NCBI GenBank assembly: GCA_005793375.1
Contig: SXSK01000271.1
Coordinates: 1 to 39,717, forward strand
Length of the DNA stretch: 39,717 bases
Source: Verrucomicrobiales bacterium
GTDB taxonomy: Bacteria > Verrucomicrobiota > Verrucomicrobiia > Limisphaerales > UBA9464
Reading direction: 5' to 3'
Positions 16,846 through 23,888 of the stretch are shown here, one piece after another. Under the pieces are notes generated by a model, which had not been told where the DNA came from, did no database searches, and worked only from the letters and a program-made list of their open reading frames with translations. Within the stretch, counting starts at the first letter, position 1. The number at the start of each line of letters is the position of its first letter. A program made the position numbers and the translations under genes.

Positions 16846-17133
16846 TCAATGTTCCTGAGCCAACACGACCTCGCCCTTGTCCAGAGTGACGCAGCATGTG
16901 AGTCGATATTTTTCTGGATCCTTGTTCCATTGATCGAGAACGTCCAGTTCTTCGTCGGACGGTGGGCTGAGGTTTTCCATGCCGCTGATGACTCGAGCCA
17001 CACAGGTTCCGCACGAGCAATTAAAGCAGCCAGCTTCCATCTCCACCCCGGCCTTCTCTCCGGCGTCGAGCAACTTCGTTCCAGGGTCGACCTCTGCTGA
17101 AACATTGGCTGGAAGTATGATGATCTTGGGCAT
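16846..17133 (-). CDS. 2Fe-2S ferredoxin
   Basis: The 95-residue protein carries a plant/adrenodoxin-type 2Fe-2S pattern: Cys36-x4-Cys41-x2-Cys44 (AGCFNCSCGTCVARV) and a fourth ligand at Cys80 or Cys81 (RLTCCVTL). An extra Cys39 sits within the loop. PKIIILPANVSAEVDPGTKLLDAGEKAGVEMEAG is the normal N-terminal beta-grasp strand pair. It carries electrons to an unidentified partner; no reductase or oxygenase gene lies nearby. ATG 17133 gives the normal family length, while the overlapping 16842-17264 ORF is a shadow. It could be expressed separately from the sigma cluster, whose first gene starts 101 nt downstream. Confidence 0.92.
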   Translation of the reverse strand: MPKIIILPANVSAEVDPGTKLLDAGEKAGVEMEAGCFNCSCGTCVARVISGMENLSPPSDEELDVLDQWNKDPEKYRLTCCVTLDKGEVVLAQEH

Positions 17134-17375
17134 GATGCGACGATGTAATGAGCTGGCGCGTATCGACTCACTCCGCTTATAGCTCCAAGCGGGTTTGTGT
17201 CAAAGATCGGCCGGCGCATGGATAAGACGCCTCGCCTTAAGACTATCGATAACTCATCGAACAATCGGTTCGAACAAGGAGGTCAAGACGTTAGGCTTTG
17301 GAGGTTCCCAGAGTCTCAAAAGATCTACGAGACACAGGTTGCTCTGATTTCGTGGGAAGCCCTAGTATGTGATCC

Positions 17376-19445
17376 ATGCAACCTGCATCGGTTCGCCGTC
17401 TGTCGCTCTCGATTTTTGTGGCCGCTGGCCTTTTTGAAGCCCTAACCGCCAAACCCATGAGCTTCGACGATTTGCTCGCGTGCCAACGGTTGTCGGAACC
17501 CAAGGTCTCTCCCGACGGAAACTGGATTGCGTATGTCATCGCGGTTCCCGACAAAACGGAGAATCGAGTCAATTCCGACATATGGTTGGTGCCATCCGCG
17601 GGCGGCGAACCACGTCAACTCACACGTTCCCCGAAGCACGATCGACATCCAACCTGGTCCCCGGATTCACGGTGGATCGCCTTCGAATCGAATCGCGATG
17701 GGGGATTTCAAGTTTATGTTTTGCCAACCGACGGAGGGGAAGCGCGGAAGTTGACCTCCATTTCCACGGAGGCCACTCAGCCTGTGTGGTCACCCGATGG
17801 TCAGCATGTGGCGTTCTTGTCGTCGGTTTTTCCCGAGTTCTCCGAGAAACCCTTTGCGGAATCGGACAAACTGAACCGGGAAAAAAATGAAGCTCGGGAC
17901 AAGAGCAAGGTGAAAGCTCGAATCATCACGCGATTGCTTTATCGCCATTGGGATTCATGGGTGGATGACAAGCGTCAACACCTGTTTGTGCAGCCGGTCC
18001 AGGGCGGTGTGGCTCGAGGAGAACCCCGAGATCTCACACCGGGTGATCGCGACGCAGTCCCCACGTCCAGCACATTTTCGGCCGGGGATGACTTTGCCTT
18101 TTCGCCGGATGGCCAGGAATTGGCTTACACGGCGACGCCGACTCCGGCACGGGAAGAGGCCTGGAGCACTAATCACGACATTTGGGTTGTGGATTTGAAA
18201 TCGGGACAGCGCCGCGTGCTGACGACTAATCCTGCGGCGGATGCGTACCCAAGGTATTCGCCTGACGGGCGCCTTATCGCCTATCGTGCTCAAGTACGTG
18301 CTGGGTTCGAAGCGGATCGTTGGCAGCTTATGGTGGTGGACCGCAAGGGAGGAGTACCGCGCAGCCTGACTACTGATTTTGATGCCTCCGTGGAGCAATT
18401 TGTGTGGGCTTCGGATGGGCGGACTCTGGTGATTGAAGCAGAACGTCAAGGGACAAGACCGCTGTGGAGACTGTCTACGAATGGTGATTCACCGGAGGTT
18501 CTGACGATTGGTGGTGTGGCGGGCGAACCGGAATTGATGCCGGATGGGGCCACCGTTGTATTCACTCGGAATCGGATGACGGGACCGGTTCAGTTGGAGC
18601 GCCTGGGTTTGGTTGGTGGGGAGTCCAAGGTGCTTTTGGATCCGAACGCCACTCGGACCCGCGAGTTGAGTTTGGCGGCGCCCGAATCGGTGACGATACG
18701 GGGTGCAGGTGGTGTCCCAATCCAACTGTGGATCTTGAAGCCACCGGGGTTCACAGCGGATCGGAAATGGCCCTTGGTGTTCTGGGTGCATGGCGGTCCT
18801 CAAGGTGCTTTTATGGATTCCTGGTCCTATCGGTGGAATCCCCAATTGTGGGCCGCACAGGGTTACGTGATCGCGATGCCCAATCCGCGGGGGTCGACCG
18901 GATTTGGACAAAAATTCACCGACGAAATTTCCGGGGACTGGGGTGGGAAGGTTCAGACGGATCTGATGGCGGCGCTGGGGTATCTCGAAAAGCAATCCTG
19001 GATTGATACGAGGCGGATGGCCGCGGCGGGGGCCTCGTTTGGCGGCTACGTGATGAACTGGTTCCAGGGTCACACCGACAAGTTCCGTACGCTGGTAACG
19101 CATTGCGGGGTGTATAATTTCGACACCATGTACGGCACCACGGAAGAGTTGTGGTTTGATGAATGGGATCACGGGATTCCCTGGGAAAATCCTAAGTTTA
19201 GCAAACATTCCCCACATCGTTTTGCGAAGAAATTCAAAACGCCGAATTTGGTGATCCACAATGAGCTGGATTTCCGCGTGCCAATCGCCCAGGGATTAGA
19301 CCTCTTCACTGTGCTCCAACGGAAGGGAATCCCTTCCAAGCTGCTCTATTTTCCGGATGAAGGGCATTGGGTGTTAAAACCGCAGAACAGCGAACTGTGG
19401 CATCGGACGATTTTTAGTTGGCTGGCGGAGTATTTGAAGGAGTGA
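17376..19445 (+). CDS. S9 family (prolyl oligopeptidase-type) serine peptidase
   Basis: An N-terminal signal-like segment (SLSIFVAAGLFEALTAKP) is followed by a beta-propeller of PD40/TolB-type repeats (PKVSPDGNWIAYVIAV, RHPTWSPDSRWIAFESNRDG, TQPVWSPDGQHVAFLSS, AYPRYSPDGRLIAYRAQV). The C-terminal alpha/beta hydrolase domain has nucleophile Ser at about 554 (AAAGASFGGYVMNW), Asp at about 631 (NELDFRVPIAQG) and His at about 664 (DEGHWVLKP). WVHGGPQGAFMDSWSYRWNPQLWA is typical of acylaminoacyl peptidase/dipeptidyl-peptidase relatives. It would hydrolyse short peptides, probably in the periplasm. The 242 nt between the divergent ferredoxin start and this ATG hold no promoter I can assign. Confidence 0.93.
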   Translation: MQPASVRRLSLSIFVAAGLFEALTAKPMSFDDLLACQRLSEPKVSPDGNWIAYVIAVPDKTENRVNSDIWLVPSAGGEPRQLTRSPKHDRHPTWSPDSRWIAFESNRDGGFQVYVLPTDGGEARKLTSISTEATQPVWSPDGQHVAFLSSVFPEFSEKPFAESDKLNREKNEARDKSKVKARIITRLLYRHWDSWVDDKRQHLFVQPVQGGVARGEPRDLTPGDRDAVPTSSTFSAGDDFAFSPDGQELAYTATPTPAREEAWSTNHDIWVVDLKSGQRRVLTTNPAADAYPRYSPDGRLIAYRAQVRAGFEADRWQLMVVDRKGGVPRSLTTDFDASVEQFVWASDGRTLVIEAERQGTRPLWRLSTNGDSPEVLTIGGVAGEPELMPDGATVVFTRNRMTGPVQLERLGLVGGESKVLLDPNATRTRELSLAAPESVTIRGAGGVPIQLWILKPPGFTADRKWPLVFWVHGGPQGAFMDSWSYRWNPQLWAAQGYVIAMPNPRGSTGFGQKFTDEISGDWGGKVQTDLMAALGYLEKQSWIDTRRMAAAGASFGGYVMNWFQGHTDKFRTLVTHCGVYNFDTMYGTTEELWFDEWDHGIPWENPKFSKHSPHRFAKKFKTPNLVIHNELDFRVPIAQGLDLFTVLQRKGIPSKLLYFPDEGHWVLKPQNSELWHRTIFSWLAEYLKE

Positions 19446-19600
19446 GAGGTCAAGGTAGGTTTGAGTTCCCCATCTCTGAGTTCATGCCCTGACTGGCCAC
19501 TCTGGCTCGAGTCGAGGTTCTCTTCGTGGACGCAACGAATCTCCAACCATGGATGAGACACGGCACTGGAAATATCACGGGGAATAAGAGAGCATGCCGT

Positions 19601-20461
19601 ATGCGTTTCCTATCCATACTGATCTACTCGTTGAGTGCATCACTGCTAGCGGCTGAATTCTCAACGCCAAAGAAGCAGCCGCTTTGGGCGCCGGATGCGC
19701 CGGATGGATCTGGAGGTCGCACCAGCCCTGAGCAGTCGGGGATAACCGTTTATCCGGCTCCCAATCCTAATGGTATGGCTGCCGTTATTTGTCCGGGCGG
19801 TGGCTACGGAGCGTTGGTGACTGGGGCTGAAGGCCATGGGATTGCCAAGTGGCTGAATGAACATGGAATCACGGGTGTCGTGTTGGAGTATCGACTTCCG
19901 GCGGGGCGCGCGCGAGTGCCATTGCTGGACGCCCAGCGCGCCATTCGAATGACTCGATCTCGGGCTGCTGAACTGAAGGTGGACCCCGCCAAAATCGGCA
20001 TTGTTGGGTTTTCTGCGGGAGGGCATCTCGCGGCTACGGCAAGCACACAGTTTGACTTGGGATCGACGGAGGCGTTGGATCCCATGGATCGACTGAGTTG
20101 TCGCCCGGACTTTGCCATCCTCGTCTATCCCGTGATCACTTTAAACGAGTTGATCCCTGTAAGTCTGCGAGACCGACTGCTCGGAGCGAATCCTTCCGCT
20201 GACCTCGTGCGTCTGTTTTCCTGCGACCGGATGGTTTCCGCCCGTACGACGCCGACTTTTTTAGCGCACGCGGTGGATGATAAGGGTGTGGTGATCGAAC
20301 ACAGTCGGCTCTACGCGGCCGCCCTGAAATCCAAGGGTGTCTCCCACCGTCTCCTGGAACTCCCCGATGGTGGACACGGATTGAACGGTTACAAAGGCAC
20401 CTCGTGGGATGCTTGGCAACGCGAATCGATGGTGTGGCTCAAGGCCCTCCGGCCTGAGTAG
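19601..20461 (+). CDS. Exported alpha/beta hydrolase (acetylesterase/xylan esterase-like)
   Basis: The start is set at ATG 19601, where a signal peptide begins (MRFLSILIYSLSASLLAAEF); the ORF runs back to 19526 without support. The oxyanion motif is ICPGGGYG, the nucleophile elbow is VGFSAGGHLAA (Ser138), the acid is in AHAVDDKGV and the His is in LPDGGHGLNGY. This is the BD-FAE/acetylesterase-type set (Axe-like, about 285 residues) common in polysaccharide-degrading Verrucomicrobiota. It likely removes acetyl groups from plant or algal polysaccharides. It follows the S9 peptidase by 155 nt and converges on the proteasome operon, with only 16 nt between the stop codons. Confidence 0.88.
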   Translation: MRFLSILIYSLSASLLAAEFSTPKKQPLWAPDAPDGSGGRTSPEQSGITVYPAPNPNGMAAVICPGGGYGALVTGAEGHGIAKWLNEHGITGVVLEYRLPAGRARVPLLDAQRAIRMTRSRAAELKVDPAKIGIVGFSAGGHLAATASTQFDLGSTEALDPMDRLSCRPDFAILVYPVITLNELIPVSLRDRLLGANPSADLVRLFSCDRMVSARTTPTFLAHAVDDKGVVIEHSRLYAAALKSKGVSHRLLELPDGGHGLNGYKGTSWDAWQRESMVWLKALRPE

Positions 20462-20477
20462 AGCCATTCTGTCTGGG

Positions 20478-21227
20478 TCAATGGATTCCCAGGCCTTCGC
20501 TGTTCAATACGAGGGTTTCGTAGCGAGAGACACTGGACGATTGACGTCGCAAGAGCGCAGCCTCAATGGTCTTGCCGGCGAGATTTGCCTTCCATCCGGA
20601 CTGACGTTCCGATTCGGCTGGAGTCGTCGGCGGAAAACTCATTCCTTCCTTGAGACACCACCAAGTCTGGAGCAGGAGGTCGGCAATGGCCTCCAGCGAA
20701 GTCCGGGATTCGATCTCCCGCCTCAACCATTCCTGGGCGGCAGACTCGGCCTCGGTTTCCGGCGCGACGATGCAGACGCCGCCGGACTGCGTCACAAAAC
20801 TGCCATCAAAACGAAGGCGCACCAGATGATCGTGAGCCGGTGTGTCTCCTAGTTCCGCGAACACGAACTCACCCAACACGGGGGCGGTGAAGAGTTGTTC
20901 GAAGTTCTGTTTCACTTGGGCACTCAAGCCAAAACCGACGAGTCGACGGAGACTGACGTCTTGGGCGGCCCGTGTAAACGCTTCGATGTGAGCTGCATCA
21001 ATGGCGGTTTGACGAATACGTTCGATATCGGCTGGATGGCCGAGGCCTGCCATAGCGTGGCGATCGTGGAGTTCGAAGACTTTGCTGGAACCGGAACCGA
21101 CACCGAGGAGGAGGATGCCGGCCGGCATGCTCACGGCGAAAGCGGGGCTGCCACCCTTGAGTTGTTCCCGGACGTAGTCGCGCCGGTTCGCGATGGCTTC
21201 CAACCAGCGATAGGGTTCGTCGGTCAT
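20478..21227 (-). CDS. prcA: Proteasome subunit alpha (bacterial 20S)
   Basis: The alpha subunit forms the outer rings and gate of the bacterial 20S proteasome. Recognisable family segments are the N-terminal helix ANRRDYVREQLKGGSPAFAVSMPAGILLLGVGSGSSKVFELHDRHAMAGLGHPADIERIRQTAI, which parallels mycobacterial PrcA (AKSVVAL, then KISELYDR and AAAGKFNEFDNLR), and GEFVFAELGD in the place of its ELCVAEV. As expected for an alpha subunit, no N-terminal Thr nucleophile or propeptide is present. The 249 residues match PrcA size. It is the last gene of the operon, 51 nt after prcB. No pafA gene follows; the downstream neighbour is convergent. Confidence 0.93.
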   Translation of the reverse strand: MTDEPYRWLEAIANRRDYVREQLKGGSPAFAVSMPAGILLLGVGSGSSKVFELHDRHAMAGLGHPADIERIRQTAIDAAHIEAFTRAAQDVSLRRLVGFGLSAQVKQNFEQLFTAPVLGEFVFAELGDTPAHDHLVRLRFDGSFVTQSGGVCIVAPETEAESAAQEWLRREIESRTSLEAIADLLLQTWWCLKEGMSFPPTTPAESERQSGWKANLAGKTIEAALLRRQSSSVSRYETLVLNSEGLGIH

Positions 21228-21278
21228 GGCTAAAGTGCTGGGGCGATTGTTAAAAGGGTGAGTGAGTCAGACTTGGTT

Positions 21279-22073
21279 TCAACCAGCGTTGGCATTGGGA
21301 TCGGTGGCCAATGCGGCGGCTTGGTCCGAGTCGGAGACCGTTTGGATGCCGCTGCTAGTCAGGATCTTGAGTGTGGCAAATTGGTTGCTGCTCGGATCCA
21401 CGCCACCGGTGGCGGAATCCAGTTCCGATGCCGTCATGAGCAACCGCAGTGCAAAACGCGTGGCTTCAAGTCGATTCATTTCTGAAGGACGTGGTGTTCC
21501 GTGGCGTTCGTGAAAGGCGAATATGCTTCGAATGCTGGCGCTGCCGCTGCCGCTGGCAGCGTGACCGACGGCCTGAAACTGAGCGCCCAAGGGATCGTAG
21601 AAATAGATGTGCGGCGCGGGAGATTTTTCACTGAAATCGACGCCAGCGAACAGCGGGACGACAATGCCAACACCCTGCATGGTCATGGGGAGATTATCGC
21701 GCAGTAGTCGGGCGAGGGCGCGGACACGGGCGGCGAGGCTGAGCGGTTGCAGTTGGCTCCGGCGATAATACTCAAACGATGTTTGAAGTACCCGGGCCAT
21801 TTCGAATGCCGTTGCGGGCACCCCAGCGATGGCGAGCAACGACGTGGCATCGATCTCCAAAATCTTTTCGATTTTGTCGGTGACGATCAAATTCCCCGCG
21901 GTGGCGCGTCGATCGCCCGCCATCAAGACGCCTTCGGCGAAATGAAAGGCGAACACCGTTGTCGCCTGGGTTTGGTTCGGCATTGAGCCGATGGGGTGCT
22001 GGGCGAAGAGGCGTGTTTCATGCTGTGCCAGGAGCGACAAAAAGTCTCCGGCGATGGCGGTGGTTTGGGTCAT
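21279..22073 (-). CDS. prcB: Proteasome subunit beta, catalytic
   Basis: This is an N-terminal-nucleophile hydrolase of the 20S core. By alignment with mycobacterial PrcB, cleavage would fall after Ala37, giving Thr38 as the mature Thr1 (NQTQA|TTVFAFHF). Asp17 (GDRRATAGN, residue 54) and Lys33 (IEKIL, residue 70) are in register. GSGSAS and SELDSATGG give the conserved Ser/Asp/Ser set. The propeptide is 37 residues and the residue before Thr1 is Ala, where PrcB proteins usually have Gly. The mature chain is 227 residues. All catalytic residues are present, so the enzyme should be active. It lies 54 nt after the UBact stop and 51 nt before prcA. Confidence 0.95.
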   Translation of the reverse strand: MTQTTAIAGDFLSLLAQHETRLFAQHPIGSMPNQTQATTVFAFHFAEGVLMAGDRRATAGNLIVTDKIEKILEIDATSLLAIAGVPATAFEMARVLQTSFEYYRRSQLQPLSLAARVRALARLLRDNLPMTMQGVGIVVPLFAGVDFSEKSPAPHIYFYDPLGAQFQAVGHAASGSGSASIRSIFAFHERHGTPRPSEMNRLEATRFALRLLMTASELDSATGGVDPSSNQFATLKILTSSGIQTVSDSDQAAALATDPNANAG

Positions 22074-22127
22074 GCTTGGACGGAAATGTGGACAGATCGG
22101 AGAGCCCAGGTCTGGGAGCCAACCCGC

Positions 22128-22310
22128 CTATTGGCCGGTGCGTTGACGGTACCGTTTGGCTTGGTCTGGATCGACCTTGCGCATGCGTTTGAGCAGTTCC
22201 TGCACGTTCGGTTTGTCCAATTTGGGTGAGGCTGGACCGTCTCCACCCCCACCCCCAGGCGCGGGAACGATCGAGCGCGGTTTTTGAAATTGTTCCGGCA
22301 TGAGTGTCAT
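22128..22310 (-). CDS. ubact: UBact/Pup-like protein modifier
   Basis: This 60-residue protein is the small tag that is joined to lysines of target proteins. It is disordered and Pro/Gly-rich at the N-terminus (PRSIVPAPGGGGGDGPASP), followed by a helix LDKPNVQELLKRMRKVDPDQAKRYRQRTGQ. The end DPDQAKRYRQRTG(Q/E) is that of the UBact family described in Gram-negative phyla as the counterpart of actinobacterial Pup (which ends GGQ or GGE). The C-terminal codon is CAA (Gln), so Dop must deamidate it to Glu before ligation. The start ATG overlaps the Dop TGA by four bases (ATGA, 22307-22310), implying coupled translation; a second ATG three codons in gives MPEQFQKP. It contains six lysines. The identification rests on sequence and context together. 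Confidence 0.92.
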   Translation of the reverse strand: MTLMPEQFQKPRSIVPAPGGGGGDGPASPKLDKPNVQELLKRMRKVDPDQAKRYRQRTGQ

Positions 22311-23818
22311 AAGTTTAGGAGTGTTCTTAATTCATCAGGACTGGAAGCCTGTTCGATGCACGCACGATAACGGAGAACCTCCGATTCTGCGAACAAATCC
22401 AACAACGAGATCTTCCAGACGCCGGTCTGTGATTGCAAGGTGACATGATCCCATTGAGCGGAGAGTACGGCGCTTGGAAATTTGCGAATGCAGCCACCAC
22501 GGATGGCTGCACGCGTGGTCTGGGGTGCTTCATTCATGGCTCGATGGATGTCGGATTCATTGGGGACACCTTGAAACGCTCCGCTTTGTTCCAATCCAGA
22601 GAACAGGCCTTCAGTGGGATCTAATAAATGGTAGGCCAAATCCAGGCTTCGCACCCAGGGGTCGTTTTCGGGGACGGTTTCTGTCTCCATAAACTCCCGG
22701 ATTAACGCATGCTTGGCAACCCAATCCAATTGATCGCGACAGCTCAACGGATCCTGGGCCAAGTCGTTAAGTATCGCCGCCCAGTCGTGGACGAGTTGCT
22801 GTCGGTTTGGTTGATGGAGGTCGCAATAATCCCGGACAGCTTTCAGGTAGGCGTGTTGAACCTCGAAGGAGTCTGAGATCAGACGGCTGTCTGGAGAGCC
22901 ACCGCGAACCCAGCGTGGATCGCGCGACAGTTCTTGGAGTAATGAGAGTGGGTGCTCGAGCAGGGGCAACGTTCGGCTCAGATCGGGATTCGCGACTAAC
23001 GCTTCCAGAACCAACGCCGTGGTGCCGACTTTAAGGCGGGTGGCGAACGGGCTCATGTTGGCGTCACCAAGGATCACATGGAAGCGGCGCCAGCGGTTTG
23101 GGTTGGCGTGCGGTTCATCACGGGTGTTGATGATGGGCCGCCGCTGCATGGTGTCGACGCTCTGAAGTTCCGTGAAGAAATCCGCCCGCTGCGATATTTG
23201 AAAGGCGCTGTTGAGGAATCGATCCTCCTCCTCGGTGGCGAATTTGCCGGCCCCCGTGAACATCTGGCGTGTGACGAGGAATGCCTGGATACCGCGCACC
23301 AAAGTCTCCCAGGGCAGAGAACGGGGCAGCAGATAATTCTCGTGGCACCCATAGCTGTGGCCGCGAAAATCGGTGTTGTTCTTGTAGAGGCGGACTTTTC
23401 CGGGACCGGTTTCACTCAAATGTTCGGCGCATGCAGCGGCCATCCGTTCGCCAGCGCGATCCTGAACCACCAACTCGTCGGCGGTCGCGCACTCCGGTGT
23501 GCAATACTCCGGATGGGCATGATCGTTGTAGAATCTGGCACCGTTCCCGAGAATGAGATCACTCTTGATCTCGCTAAACGAAAGCGGACGTGACGCGTCC
23601 TGCTCAAAATAATTGGCCTCGTCCGTGTCCTGGCGGAGTTCCGAGACTCGAAACCCGCGGGCGTCGATGTGGGGATCTTCGCAGGAATAGTCCCATCGCA
23701 TGCGCACCCCAGTCTCGCGGGCGGCACGGACCAATGCGATGGATTCCGCCACGACATCGATGGACTCTTCCGTGTCTCGAGTGATGCCAAATTCCGTCTC
23801 GAGCCCGAACAAGATCAT
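22307..23818 (-). CDS. dop: Dop, Pup/UBact deamidase (depupylase) of the Dop/PafA family
   Basis: Dop deamidates the C-terminal Gln of the modifier and can remove it from substrates. The start is set at ATG 23818 (MILFGLETEFGI), matching the family N-terminus. The longer track ORF would run into the ARC gene without homology. Dop-type features are present: RWDYSCEDPHIDARGF (the Dop-loop region, RWDYE-x-E-P-x-DARGF in Mycobacterium), GNGARFYNDHAHPEYCTPEC with the catalytic Asp99 in the Dop form DHAHPEY (PafA has DVGSHPEY), and LYKNNTDFRGHSYGCHENYLLPR, FLVTRQMFTGAGK and PIINTRDEPHANPNRWRRFHVILGDANMSPFAT. The length of 503 residues matches Dop (about 500). CHENYL is more PafA-like than Dop-like, so partial dual function cannot be excluded. 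Confidence 0.9.
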   Translation of the reverse strand: MILFGLETEFGITRDTEESIDVVAESIALVRAARETGVRMRWDYSCEDPHIDARGFRVSELRQDTDEANYFEQDASRPLSFSEIKSDLILGNGARFYNDHAHPEYCTPECATADELVVQDRAGERMAAACAEHLSETGPGKVRLYKNNTDFRGHSYGCHENYLLPRSLPWETLVRGIQAFLVTRQMFTGAGKFATEEEDRFLNSAFQISQRADFFTELQSVDTMQRRPIINTRDEPHANPNRWRRFHVILGDANMSPFATRLKVGTTALVLEALVANPDLSRTLPLLEHPLSLLQELSRDPRWVRGGSPDSRLISDSFEVQHAYLKAVRDYCDLHQPNRQQLVHDWAAILNDLAQDPLSCRDQLDWVAKHALIREFMETETVPENDPWVRSLDLAYHLLDPTEGLFSGLEQSGAFQGVPNESDIHRAMNEAPQTTRAAIRGGCIRKFPSAVLSAQWDHVTLQSQTGVWKISLLDLFAESEVLRYRACIEQASSPDELRTLLNL

Positions 23819-23888
23819 TGGGGTCTCGGGGTTCCAGGAGCTTGAGCAACGTTCCATCCAGGTTGAGGCGACTGGGTTGAGACCGGAT

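Noticed and set aside
16790-16855. GGAAC sequences on the - strand as an ECF autoregulatory promoter
   Set aside because: Two GGAAC -35-like sites exist (16794-16790 and 16855-16851), but neither has a GTC/TC-type -10 at 16-17 nt.
16842-17264. 140-residue - strand ORF overlapping ferredoxin
   Set aside because: The ferredoxin frame 16846-17133 carries all cluster cysteines; this frame is a shadow.
18489-19259. 256-residue - strand ORF
   Set aside because: Lies wholly inside the S9 peptidase gene on the other strand; His/Pro/Arg-rich shadow translation.
22307-23818. Calling this gene PafA (the ligase)
   Set aside because: DHAHPEY and the RWDYxxEDPxxDARGF segment are Dop-type; PafA has DVGSHPEY and lacks the latter.
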